From Myrica gale (lineage: Eukaryota > Streptophyta > Magnoliopsida > Fagales > Myricaceae), in contig OZ005605.1 of NCBI GenBank assembly GCA_963930655.1, positions 13,027,501 through 13,091,500 on the forward strand: a stretch of DNA of 64,000 nt, read 5' to 3'. The notes under the pieces are model-generated. The model did not search any database and had not been told where the DNA came from. It saw nothing but the letters and a program-made list of their open reading frames with translations. Made by a program: the position numbers and the translations under genes. Shown here in pieces: positions 1-11,040 of the stretch. Positions within the stretch are counted from its first letter, which is position 1; every line of letters begins with the position of its first letter.

Positions 1-700
1 TCCTATTAAGATTAAGGGATAAGCATAATTGCATCAGAATACACTCCCAATTTGAGCCTTGAAATCTGCAGAGGTTAAATTTCAGCAACTTGTCTAACAA
101 GCATTCTCTATAATTCTCTATGATCTTTAACATAACCGGCCACGATTATGAATGTTATGGGTTTTCCAATTCAACAACAATAGGTCATATAGAATGGGCC
201 TATCCTCTATAGGTGAAATCAGCAACAAAGAAGTTTCCTTTTTCCTACAAGTTTCCTCCCTTTGTAATATAACCTTGTTCATGCAACAACTTCACCCATG
301 ATTCTAAATTAAAAGCCTCAGCTTATTTTCCAGCAACAACACTCATTCCCAAAGCTCCTTTGAACTTCAAGGCATTTAGATATGAAAGGACAACACCCAA
401 TACCACAACCACTCGGCCATGCATGCTCAAATAGGTTTCAGCCCTCTTTTGGGCTTTTTATCAAACACCTAGGGTGCAGCAAGCAACCTCTCTCTCTTGA
501 ACATATTTTCTTTTTCAGATCTGACCACAACTCTCCAAGGTTCCATATACAACCCATACTACTCTTTAAAGCTTACTAGATGTACATTTTCTTCAAAGAA
601 CACACATGAACACAACACATACAAGGAGGAAACCAAACAAACTTCACAACCAACAACCATTAAAGGAAAGGAGAGAAAATGAGAGAAATGGGTGATGGCC
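1..700. other. Intergenic sequence, no gene seen
   Basis: Only short ORFs without recognisable domains occur here. Composition is AT-rich and plant-like. I see no transposon ends, and nothing that supports a gene. Confidence 0.5.
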
Positions 701-734
701 TAGTCGGCCAAGAATGGCTGAAATCCCTCACCTC

Positions 735-848
735 CTTCTCTCTCTTTCTTTCTCTTCTTCTTCCTCTTCTTCTTTTCTCCTTTTTCTTTTCTTCTTCTCC
801 TTCTTCTTTCTTTCTCCTTCTTCTTCTTCTTCTTCTTCTTCTTCTTCG
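735..848. repeat. Polypyrimidine tract ending in a (CTT)n microsatellite
   Basis: The plus strand is almost pure C/T from about 735. It resolves into an uninterrupted TTC/CTT array at about 817-848. The long ORFs across it (Leu/Phe/Ser-rich on plus, Arg/Lys/Glu-rich on minus) are products of the triplet repeat, not genes. Confidence 0.9.
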
Positions 849-1027
849 GTTGTGTGAGTGTGCTAGGGAATTGAGGGTGCTAGGGCATAAGGGAAATGAA
901 AAGGCAGCAGAAAAAGGGGGAAAATGAAATGTTCGGCCAAAGGGGGGGAGAGTAATAGGCGTGAAATGCTTGGGGGAAAAGACAAGGCTGCCCTCCCCCT
1001 TTCTTCCCTCCTTCACGTGATTTCCCC

Positions 1028-1275
1028 AACTTTCGAGTTGTAGTTCAATGTGTCGACACCATCGCTCAATGTGTCGACACTTCATACACAGCCAAAATCA
1101 TTTTGAGCTCCGGAAAATGTAAACTTTCGGGTTGTAGTTTAATGTGTCGACACTATGCTCCAATGTGTCAACACTTCCAACACTTAGCCAAAAATCACTT
1201 TGGACTCCGGAAAAAGGTAAACTTTCGGGTGTTAGTTTAATGTGTCGACACTATTCCCCAATGTGTCGACACTTA
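1028..1275. repeat. Three ~95-bp tandem units with paired GTGTCGACAC palindromes
   Basis: Units begin at 1028, 1122 and 1219 with AACTTTCGRG. Each unit carries two copies of the dyad GTGTCGACAC about 20 bp apart: 1050-1059, 1071-1080, 1144-1153, a one-base variant at 1165-1174, 1242-1251 and 1263-1272. The same dyad recurs in the Sirevirus at 42037 and 44738, so this may be a piece of non-coding retroelement sequence. That link is inference. Confidence 0.75.
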
Positions 1276-3320
1276 TAAGTGCTGCAGAGTTTTTCAGCAA
1301 CTTTAAAGTGTCAAATCCATTAATTAAAACAATTAGGCTGATTAATCTCAATCACTGTATTGTAGAAATTTCAAACAATATAACATTTAAATTCTGTCTT
1401 AAAACTCATAAAATGCTAGGGAAAAATTCCACCTAGACATAACTTTAGATTAATTTAATCATACATACATTTCTACTTAATTAGAGTAAAACACATTTAA
1501 GGAGTTGTAATCATTAAATTGACAGACTTAAAATCGGGGTCTCACAATATGTGAACTATGAAGCTCTCTATTATAGCTATGATGCAAGGAAAGTGAAGTT
1601 GGAAGAATATGAGGCAATGATAGCAAATACAATGGGAATGTTGGGATTGAAAGATAGAACACAGCTTTCAAGGGTTGATTCACTTGCAAATTGTAGAAAT
1701 TTGAGCTTTAATCTCAAGGCTCAAGTTAGAGGGTATGACTTCAGAAACAGTTCACTCTGTTGAAAGATGATATCAAAGTAAAAAAATTATGAATTAGGAG
1801 GAATTCCACTACCGCTACACTTTTTCCAGCACCAGAGAGAAGGATGCATACATGATATAGAATTAATGCCCATGAAGGCTTCAAATAATGCATGAGATTG
1901 ATCAAAGTGGGGAAACTCATTTAACTGATGAATAATGTGCCAATGCATCCAGAGTTAGGTCTGGAGATTATGAGATCGACAATAATAATGAGAACTTGAT
2001 GGTTGAAAGTACTCTAGGCAATTCTAGCTGCAGCTAAAGCATCCAATGCATTTTTTTGTAGCATATGTTCGTCTGTCACTTGGAAGATCTCAAGTGCCCA
2101 ACTAATGAAATTAAAATAGGAAAGACTGATCCACAAGTTGAATAGAATGTATCTAGATAAGTATTCCCATTTGCTAGAACGGAGAAGAAAAGTGCTATGA
2201 ATTTAGAGCAGTTATCTCCTCCCAAAAGATGGAAAATGGAGGCTCCCAAGCCATCGTGGATTTCTTGCCTTTAATTTAGGACTGATATTTTGTGATGAGT
2301 CAGTTTCAAGACCCTGAAAATAAATGATTAGGGGACTTCTTTCATTGAAAGGAGTTTAAATGCGTTTGTTATGTCCAATTATTGTAAAATTCTCCCTCAA
2401 TCCAAGGACTTGCACTCCTATGAACATGAGCCCTCTGGAGTATCACCTTAAACAAGCTACCGAAATAGAGAGTGGCTCCAATTTTCTTCTTCACATTACT
2501 TTAGGTAAAGATTGCAGAATTTTTTTTGAGTTTTTCAAATGGATCTGGTAAGATTCTAATGTAATCCTTTGATTCCAGAGAGATTCTTATTAATGTGACA
2601 GAACTACATTCTATACCTAACAATTCATTGTATCCATAAACGATATAATTTTGTGGAATTATATTTTATGGTTCGGTCATTACAGTGATTTATGTTGTAT
2701 ATTATTTTTGTATATTTATAAATAAAAAACGGAAATATTTATTTTGGTAGTTTTTAATTTTTTTTAATATAAACGAATTGATGTACTGTAGTGCTGCCTT
2801 TGTCTCTTTTCAAATAAACTTGTCACTACTCATCTAACTTTAGGTACTTTTTGTTCCCACCTTATGGTCCCACTATAGGTTAATTAAATCAAGGTACAAA
2901 TTAAGTAATAATGTAAGTTATAACGAGGAACTGGTAAGCTGTGTTGTTATTAACTAAAGTCCAGTATTAAGAGGGAGAATACGAGAAGAAACCCATAGTC
3001 TTGGGTTGAGGAGGAAAAAACAACAGAGGATAGGAAGAAGTGGGAAAGCTCTTTAATAACCCATAAGTCCCTACTATTAAGTTTTGGTGTGATGGTGTTA
3101 TTCTGTGAACTGGACAAGCCTTAGACGTGATGCAACTAAGTTTTTGACTGATTGAAAGACTTTAAACACTAAAATTCCACGTTTGTACCATTGAACTATG
3201 CTTTCGTGCACTTATTCATTTCCATTTTGAACTGTCCTTGCTGTTGATCTAGGACCTTTGAGCTAAAAGTTTGTTGCAATGGCAAAATGAATACATCTCA
3301 GCTAATTCCACATGGTTCAG
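1276..3320. other. Intergenic or intronic sequence
   Basis: One short ORF at 1551-1763 (70 aa, rich in Lys, Glu and Leu) looks compositionally coding but I do not recognise it. It has no clear splice partners. The rest is AT-rich. The stretch could be a long intron upstream of the methyltransferase exons that follow. Confidence 0.4.
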
Positions 3321-4559
3321 GATTTGTGCTAGACAATGAAGATCGAAGCATCACCAGGTGTGATTTATACTTTAAGGAGCTCTTTCATCGTTGCGGTCTG
3401 CATCTCTACACATCGAAGGTAAACTTCAGCTATTGCATAGGCAAGCCTAAATGGGACATCGATACTTGTTTGAAATGCTACTACTCAGCTTTTCGGTTTC
3501 TATTTCTTCACAATAGTCTAAATGCGAGGGAGGTTTATGATTCAAGTTGTTTGACACAGCTTCTCAAATGGGATCTCTCCATAATAACTTATGCACGTCT
3601 AATCCCTACAGATTGTGGGAGTGTTCTACTTTAACTCATTTTAAACTTCAGTAACATTTTAACTTGAGCCTATTCCAATCAAATCCAAGTCCTTCACAAC
3701 TTGAGGCAAGGCAAAACGTTGTACTGTGTATTTTGATTCATATAATAGAGGACCTGTAATACGATTCACCATTGAGCCCATGGATTCTTTTCCATAGTAT
3801 CTAAAAAATATGAAAACAACTAGTCTCAAAGAGAGTTAAAACAGCTAACAGGCCATATTAAAGGGTTTTCCTCTGAAGAATGGCCTTGTCTGAATTCTCA
3901 AGGGGTAATTTATATAGGGTGTTCAAGACTGCCAAATGGTATCATAACCAAGAATAAAAAACTGAATTGAAATTCCTTTACCGAGAGAAGCCAGTTCTCT
4001 GAATAGGATTGAAAATATTATACAGGAGACTAGTTTATGGATATCATTTTGCTTCAATACCTTACTTCTAATATGCGTCATCTTTTTCACCTCTAATATT
4101 ATACAATTTTTTTGACTCCATAAATATAAACTGTAACCAGATAATAGATACTTACTTCAAAAAAAGAAAAATTGTTGATAACAAGCAAGGACATTAGAGG
4201 TGACAACAGAAAAAATGCTGAGCACATGTAACTGTGTTTGATCTAGCTAATCCTTGAACTTTATTTAATCCACCAATGATTTCATCTTGAGAACTGGATT
4301 CTCTAATTTGTTTTCGATTTTTTTTTTGCTGAAAATTGAATTGCATGGTATTCAAGACCCACAGATTTAAAATGGCTTGCACCTGAGTACAATAGAATGA
4401 TAGTTTTTTGGCTAACACTTTGCTTTTTATCAGGATCAAAGGGGATTCCCTGAAGAGTTATTTGCCGTGAAGATGTATGCATTAACTACTGATTCACCAA
4501 AGAGGGGTCATAGGACCAGATCTAAAGTCCAAGCTAATAGACCAAGAATCATCGAGTGA
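3321..4559 (+). CDS. NTM1: Alpha N-terminal protein methyltransferase 1, two 3'-terminal exons only
   Basis: NTM1 methylates the alpha-amino group of proteins exposing an X-Pro-Lys type N terminus, using S-adenosylmethionine. Two exons match the C terminus of plant NTM1. Exon 3321-3418 encodes a segment containing GFVLDNEDRSITR and KELFHRCGLHLY. Exon 4434-4559 encodes EELFAVKMYALTTD and ends SKVQANRPRIIE then TGA at 4557-4559. The acceptor TTCAG/GA, donor AAG/GTAAAC and acceptor ATCAG/GATC bound a 1,015-bp phase-0 intron. The SAM-binding exons (LDxGxGxGR-type motif) are not found in the first 3.3 kb. The gene is therefore either 5'-truncated, or its earlier exons lie left of the window beyond a long intron. 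The ORF upstream of 3321 in the same frame is probably intron read-through. Confidence 0.8.
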
Positions 4560-5560
4560 GGGATTTTGTCTTGAGGAGATTTGGTGTCACCTACAAAGTT
4601 TGGGGACTTCCAGGTCTGGGATTTGCTGAAGGATAATAGTACCCTTGCAATCTTCTAAAATACCATCTTCTTAACCTTGTTCAGACAGTCTCAGTTTTGT
4701 GCGCTTTACTAGCTTGTGTACACCTACACCTTGCCTTGGGAAAAAAAAAGCTTGTATACACCTGCAATTTTCTATTCATTGTTTTGAGGGCACGTCATTG
4801 TTATTGTTTTAGTCAGTTGTCAAGTGTAGATACCTTTCCTGTCACGTGTGAAATATAGCATTAGGCCCATATTTGCATTGGTTCCCGTGGAAGATCTCCC
4901 CCCCCCCCCCCCTATTTCAAGCTTTTGGTTGGGTGGTGAAGGTGCTAGAACCATCATAATCTATCACCTTTAATTCCACTTTGCCCAGCTTAAAGATTTC
5001 ACTTTTTGGCTCTTAAGATTGCACCAGCTCTTGCTTAAGAACATCAGTGGAATGTATCAAAAGTTTGTCAGCAGATATTACATCAGATCAAGAACATATA
5101 TATTTCCTCTGAAAGAAAATAGAAGTAGTAGGGTCGAGCAGGTGCAATCTTTGCGGAGTGGGTCACGTAGTTCTTCTTTACAAATTTTTAATGGAAATGA
5201 TCAAGATTCTCTATAATTTTCTGTTACAATTCGGAAAGAAATGAACACAATAGGTGGATCTTATTGGAAAACTCATGTTGTCTTAAAACTTTATATTGAC
5301 AAATATGAACTACATTAAAATGTGTAGGATCTACCTGTTGACTCTGATTTACTGTAAGATCACTGAAAGAAAGATTAGTCATAAATTTTGAGAGTTTGCT
5401 TCTATACAGAAACGAAAACTTTCAAGACAATATTGGAACGAGAATCAAAAGGGGAAAAGAAATAATTTAAGTCTAAGTGCATATGGCACGGAAAGGAAAT
5501 CAGATACCACAGCTTGAATGTCTCAATCACATGTTTAAATGGATAGAAATTTTTTGTACA
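4560..5560. other. 3' flank of NTM1 and intergenic DNA with a poly-C run
   Basis: This probably contains the NTM1 3' UTR. A run of 15 C residues lies at 4898-4912. The ORF at 5019-5216 shows no recognisable domain. The stretch ends between two convergent genes (NTM1 plus, receptor pseudokinase minus). Confidence 0.5.
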
Positions 5561-7220
5561 CTAAATTGGGTGCGCATGTCCCTTCCCTCTATCTCCATGT
5601 GGTCTTTTATGTTTAGGAGACTCAAAAACTTGCCAAGATTCATAGGCTCGAGTTATCATATCAGAAATCTGACCCAAGTTCAACTGATGGGTGCTTGTCT
5701 GCTCTGTGCACATTAAACCTAAGCCTATTGCCTGTGTAGCTTGATAGTATGCATTTTCTGTCATTTCCATTCTCTGATAAACCACCTCCCTCAAAACTCC
5801 TGGATAGTTCATTCTAATATGATCAATAAAGCCAGCCTCACCACTCTGGAACTCATCCCCCGGAATCCTGTTCACCACCGTCTCCAGTAGGAATACTCCA
5901 AATTTGTAAATGTCTGAAACCGAATTATATATGGGGGTTAGCTAAAGAACAAAAACAAACATAAGAAAAGCAAGAAATTATACAGAAACAAATCATGAGA
6001 GTAGAAATTTACTTACTCCTCGAACTACTGCTTTGATCTCCAAGCTTAAACCTTGAAATCCGAGGCTCTAGATCTTCAGATAATAAGATACTGCTTATCC
6101 TGATATCATACCCAACTTCAGGCCATTCCTCCTGCAGATAACACATTCCTTCCACTACTCCTGTCACTATTTTTAACCTCTGCTTCCATGGGGGATCCGA
6201 CTCTGATAGCCATATCTCAACGCTCTTGCCCTCCACGCATTTTGTGACAAGAGCCCTCAGTCTTCGACCTATGTTCTTGTGGCGTAATTGAGCAAGAACC
6301 TTGCATTCTTCAACGAATCTCCGTTTGCTTTCCCTAGAAATGTCATCCAAATAGATCTCAATCCTCACTTCAGTGCCGTCTCTCAGACTTCCCCTGTAGA
6401 TATCAACTCCCTCGCTCTTTCCCACCAAATTCTTTCTCGAAAAGCCGTCAGTTGCTGCCTTGAGAATTTGTGGTGCGAACATGTTCTTTCTACGCAACAC
6501 TCTTGGCAGATAATCCAGTCTTCGGAAACAGAGCCAACCAAAGCAACCCACCATCACAACCACGAAGATAGAAAAACCACCTTACAAGATTAAAGCCTTG
6601 ATTGTAAACTTCTTCCGGTCCGGAAGGAGGCCGGAATGAAGAAAACTAGAAGCATTAAACCTTTTGAAGAACTCGGCCTCAGACATTTTAATCTCAGAAA
6701 AGTGATTGTACGACAGATTTAGTACTGTAAGGTTGGTGAGGGGAGAGAAGCTGTCTTTGGGGACATCACCAGTAAGATCATTATGGCTCAAATTAAGCGC
6801 TTGGATTTGGGTGCATTGGAGGACATCGACTGGGAAAATAGAGTTGTTGGACAAATCGATTATCAGGATACTCAATGGGCAGTACTTCCAAAAGAAACTG
6901 AACGACAAGTAGAGTGGAGCAATCCTTGGTCGGCTTTGGAGGTCTATTTTGGGGAACGACTCCACACAATTTGGGTTCTTCGACACATTGCAAAGATGGC
7001 TTGCAACAATGGTGGATTTGAAGATTTCGTTCAGGTCCATTGGCGAGGAATTGCAGTATCTTAAGGATGGGTTGTGGAAGCAGTTGATCATGATTGTAGA
7101 GTTGAAATCTGCAGGTGGTTTTAAGTTGGTGAGATCTTTCAGCACCGATGCTGGGATAGTAACATGTGGTATGCTTAGAAATATGGAGAAGGACAGGAGA
7201 ATTGTAGAAATGGAAGCCAT
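5561..7220 (-). pseudogene. LRR receptor-like pseudokinase with an in-frame stop before the membrane helix
   Basis: The start at 7220 is chosen because it opens a signal peptide (MASISTILLSFSIFLS). An upstream in-frame Met at 7355 would bury it. Residues 1-212 form a short ectodomain with about two leucine-rich repeats (IDLSNNSIF, LNLSHNDL, LNLSYNHF). A TAA at 6582-6584 ends it. The same frame continues directly into a hydrophobic helix (IFVVVMVGCFGWLCF), a kinase-like domain to 6017, a phase-1 intron (donor GTAAGT at 6016, acceptor at 5914) and a last exon 5913-5561 with NIYKFGVFLLE. Kinase residues are lost: the VAIK lysine is Glu (VRIEIY), the DFG position reads RFK (ISRFKL), and HRD is absent (GYDIR). 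The activation loop is nearly missing. It is either a pseudogene or a gene making a secreted LRR-only protein. It has no APE motif. Its promoter space is cut to ~190 bp by the retroelement at 7407. Confidence 0.8.
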
Positions 7221-7406
7221 TGATGAGGTTCTGAGATAGTTTCTATTGGTGGGTGTACCAAAGTTGTATTCTTTAAAACTTTCAAGCGGTGGTTGACAGT
7301 ATGATGGCGGTTCAAAGAGTGATTGTGAAGTGGGCAGTCCATGGAAAATACACAAGTAGCTAGTGGGCTGCTGTGGCGCGAACAGTTGGTGAGAGTCTAA
7401 CCTCTA

Positions 7407-7737
7407 TGTAACAAGCTTGTAAATTTTATGCTCTTTGTAAAGAAAGATTGTAAATCTTGTATAGAAATTTCAAGAACTGTACTTGTATTTGGCTTTTCGA
7501 GCAAGCCGTGCTCCAATATTGAACGATGTTCAATTTCTTAAGTTTTTTTATGCATTCAAATGCCAGCCCCGACTTCTTTTATTACAAGCCAATTTCCTAA
7601 CAAACTAACTAACAAATTGGGCAGCCCACTAACAAATTGGACAGCCCATTATCTCGAGAGAGTTGCAGAACGTCTCTACCAAAGTCTGGAACCTTCCTTT
7701 CATTAGCATCCAACGACCCAGCAAGCTTCAGATGGCA
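7407..7737 (-). repeat. 3' LTR of the RT-less Ty3 element
   Basis: This copy matches 10710-11040 base for base except one G/A difference near its right end (CCCAGCAAGC versus CCCAACAAGC). It lies about 190 bp upstream of the pseudokinase start and in the same orientation, so it could influence that promoter. That effect is inference. Confidence 0.93.
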
Positions 7738-7845
7738 TTATCCTTGCCGTTGCTTTCAGCCCTAACAACGTAATTCTCAAGCACTACTCACTTTTCTCAG
7801 CTTCGTAACTCAACTCCCTTTTACTTCATCTCCTTCAGCCAGCTC

Positions 7846-10611
7846 TTATCTCACTCCCACAGCTGATTTCCAGCTGATTTCTAGTTGTTCCTTACAAGAC
7901 CTTCCCGTTTCAAGCACCTTGCCCACAAGGTGCGAGTATTGCAGCTTCACCCGACAGAGCAGCTGCCAGGTAGATTCTTCTTCAGTAGCTCCTTTCCATT
8001 TGATTAGTATTTCAGTTACTGATTGCTTAATCCGCTTCTTTATTCTTCTTGCGAGACTTGCTTCGGGCTCTGGCTGGATCTCACCAAACTTGTTGACAGG
8101 AGGTAAGGTTGGTATTATGGGTACCAAAGGTTCCGACTGTTTCTTCAAATAAGAGACATGGAATACAGGATGTATCCTTGTCTTTAGAGGTGACTCCAAC
8201 TTGTAAGCTAGTTGATCCATTCGTTGCAATACTTTGTAGGGCCCAAAAAACCTAGGTGACAACTTCATATATATTTTTTAAAAAACAACTGTAATCTGTT
8301 GGTACGGTTGCAACTTGAGATACACATAGTCTCCTTCTTCAAATTGCATATGCCTGTGTTGTTTGTCATACTGGTTCTTCATACATGCTTGTGCTTTGAT
8401 CAGATTATGCTTGAGGACTGCTAATATTTGCCCTCTGCTTCTTAATTTTTGATCCACAGCTTCTAGGTTAGTAGTCCCTTTCACATACTGTAGAAGTTTA
8501 GGATGGTTAAACCCATAGACAGCTTCATAGGGAGTTAACCCAGTAGACACATGGTAGTCGGTGTTATACCACCATTCAGCCATAGGCAACCACTTACTCC
8601 ATCCCGAAGGTTTGTCTCTTGTAAAAGATCTCAGATACTGCCCAAGCCCCTTATTGACTACTTTGGTTTGTCCATCTGATTGTGGATGGTAGGCCATAGT
8701 GAATGCTATTTTAGTACCTTGCAACTGAAACAGCTCCCTCCAAAAAGCACTAGTAAAAATAGCATCTCTGTCAGATACTATTATTTGTGGAAGACCATGT
8801 AATTTGACTATATTAGCCATAAAAATCTGGGCAATACTTGAGGCAGTGTATGGATGAGCCACACTCAAAAAATGAGCATACTTAGACAATCGATCAACGA
8901 CCACCAAAATTGCATTATACCCACTAGAGGGAGGCAATCCCTCAGTAAAATCCATGGATACATGAGTCCATGGCTGATTAGGTATAGGAAGTGGCTGTAA
9001 TAATCTATATTGCTTATGAATTCCAATTTTGGTTCTTTGACAAGTGTCACACTCTTGAACCAGCTTCTTGATATCACTCCCCATTCCAGCCCAATAAAAC
9101 TCAGACTTAGCCCTCCTTAGTGTCTTCTCATAACCCGAATGCCCTCCAATAGGACTATTGTGAATATAAGCCATTATATCCTTATGAAATTCTTCCTTCT
9201 GCCTCTTCACAGTAGATCTATCAAACTTATCACATTCTACCACAACATTTTCAGCAACCTTAAGCCCCTTCAAAGTTACAGACTTACCAATGACCTTAAA
9301 TGTCATAGTTAGTTGCAAAAAATCCCACAATATAGGCCCCAAACATCTCAACCAATGAATTCCCAACACTATATCACAACCCACTAAGGTAAGGACATGG
9401 AAATCAGGTTCGAAAAGGTTACCTTGCAACAACAATGGTACTGCCATAGCAGTTCCCCAACCAGAAATGAATTCCCCATTTGCCACTCTGACCTGCACCT
9501 TCACCTTGGCATCCACTTGCACCCTGCTCCTAGTTACAACGCTAGGATCCATGAAATTTTGAGTGCTGCCACTATCCACCAATATAGTGACTCCAACACC
9601 CTTAATTTTGCCCCACAACCGCATAATTTTAGAATTGGGAGACCCTACAATATCATGTAACGAGATCTGTGCGAGCTCCTCCATCACACACACCTCTTCC
9701 TCTTCATGACCAACTCCACTATTGGCCAACCCTTCCTCTCCAACAGCCTCCACCTTGCCACTTATTTCATCATCACTAACCTCCATAAGATAGAGCTTAG
9801 CTGATTTACATTTATGTCCCGGATGCCACTTCTCATCACAATTGTAACATAAGCCTTTTTCTCTTCTTTCTTTCATCTGCATTAGTGAGATTCGTTGAAC
9901 TGGTATTCTGTCTTTAACTACAGGTTTAATTGGATTAAGACCTGAGCTATTGGCATACCCAGACTCCTTGTATGGTTTCTTAATGCTAGAAACATATTCT
10001 TCTTGGATTTTTGTCATACCAAAAGCCTGTTTAAGTGTGCTGGGATTTAGGAGCTTAATAGGATATCTAATATCATCCTTTAGGCCTCCTATAAACCAAC
10101 TCAACTTGATCATATCTGAAACTTCCCTCAACCTATTAGATAGGTTCTCAAACTGTCTTTTATAATCTGCCACAGTGCCGGTCTGCCTTAACTTTTGCAT
10201 TGCCTCCATAGGATCATCATAAGGGGAACTTCCAAACCTTACCAATAATGCTTTGGTAAAAGACTTCCAGCTACAAAAAATTCCCGATTCTTCAGAATCT
10301 TGGAACCATACTAAAGCCTCACCCTCCATGTAAAGAGAAGCATTTAGGACCCTGTGATTCACAGGAATTTGATAGATCTGAAAGTAGTGATTCACCTTAA
10401 ACAACCAACCTTCAGGATTCTCACCAAAAAATTTGGGAAAGTCCAACTTCAAATTTCGGGACAGATTAAAACCACAATCTCTGTTGGCTTCGCCCCCTCC
10501 ATGGGCCTGACTAGAATAATTTTCTCGGGGAGCAGCTTCTGCCCCACCTGGGATGACTCCAGAGCCAGCAAGGTGGGACAACCCCTCCAATCTTGATGTA
10601 ACGGTCTCCAT
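7846..10611 (-). pseudogene. Gag-protease-integrase-chromodomain polyprotein with internal deletion
   Basis: Residue numbers count from the Met at 10611. Gag occupies about 55-210 with a CCHC knuckle at 255-268 (CYNCDEKWHPGHKC). The protease site DSG is at 346-348. At about residues 450-480 the frame passes into the integrase zinc domain (H484, H491, C521, C524) without any RT or RNase H. The integrase core has D554 and D614. The third catalytic position in DGQTK is Lys650 (AAA at 8662-8664) where the family has Glu, so the enzyme should be inactive. An in-frame TAA at 8278-8280 precedes the C-terminal part (8268-7846), which has GPYKV and a chromodomain-like stretch (ILIKWKGATEEESTWQ). The frame is otherwise open, consistent with recent insertion. 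Movement must have been driven by another copy's enzymes. Confidence 0.9.
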
Positions 10612-10695
10612 AAAATCTGCTGCTATGTTGTAAGTGCTGCAATTGCTTCGATCAACTGGTTTATGCGTGTACCCTCAGCCATTTCAGGAAGGAAC

Positions 10696-10707
10696 GCTCT
10701 GATACCA
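10696..10707 (-). other. Primer-binding site complementary to initiator tRNA-Met
   Basis: On the minus strand TGGTATCAGAGC lies two bases inside the 5' LTR end at 10710. This is the usual plant LTR-retroelement primer site and fixes the element's orientation. Confidence 0.9.
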
Positions 10708-10709
10708 CT

Positions 10710-11040
10710 TGTAACAAGCTTGTAAATTTTATGCTCTTTGTAAAGAAAGATTGTAAATCTTGTATAGAAATTTCAAGAACTGTACTTGTATTTGGCTTTT
10801 CGAGCAAGCCGTGCTCCAATATTGAACGATGTTCAATTTCTTAAGTTTTTTTATGCATTCAAATGCCAGCCCCGACTTCTTTTATTACAAGCCAATTTCC
10901 TAACAAACTAACTAACAAATTGGGCAGCCCACTAACAAATTGGACAGCCCATTATCTCGAGAGAGTTGCAGAACGTCTCTACCAAAGTCTGGAACCTTCC
11001 TTTCATTAGCATCCAACGACCCAACAAGCTTCAGATGGCA
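10710..11040 (-). repeat. 5' LTR of the RT-less Ty3 element
   Basis: This is a 331-bp copy of the LTR at 7407-7737 with a single visible difference. Such identity implies a recent insertion relative to the other elements in this window. Confidence 0.93.

Larger units (their letters stand above)
7407..11040 (-). mobile_element. Ty3/gypsy chromovirus-type element, young but lacking RT and RNase H
   Basis: Two 331-bp direct LTRs flank one gag-pol reading frame on the minus strand. LTRs run TGCC...TTACA in element orientation and differ at one base that I can see. The tRNA-Met primer site follows the 5' LTR, and a purine-rich stretch lies at about 7738-7755 before the 3' LTR. Protease joins integrase directly, with RT and RNase H deleted. 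Both LTRs are followed on the plus strand by the same seven bases (TTATCCT), so the exact boundary is uncertain by 7 bp. I found no clean target-site duplication. Confidence 0.92.

Noticed and set aside
660..1085. 141-aa minus-strand ORF rich in Arg, Lys and Glu, and its 82-aa plus-strand counterpart
   Set aside because: Both are translations of the CTT/GAA microsatellite and polypyrimidine tract.
1551..1763. 70-aa ORF of coding-like composition
   Set aside because: No family recognised and no matching splice partner; not called as a gene.
7402..7406. Possible 5-bp target duplication of the Ty3 element
   Set aside because: CTCTA on the left has no exact partner beside the right LTR, whichever 7-bp boundary choice is used.
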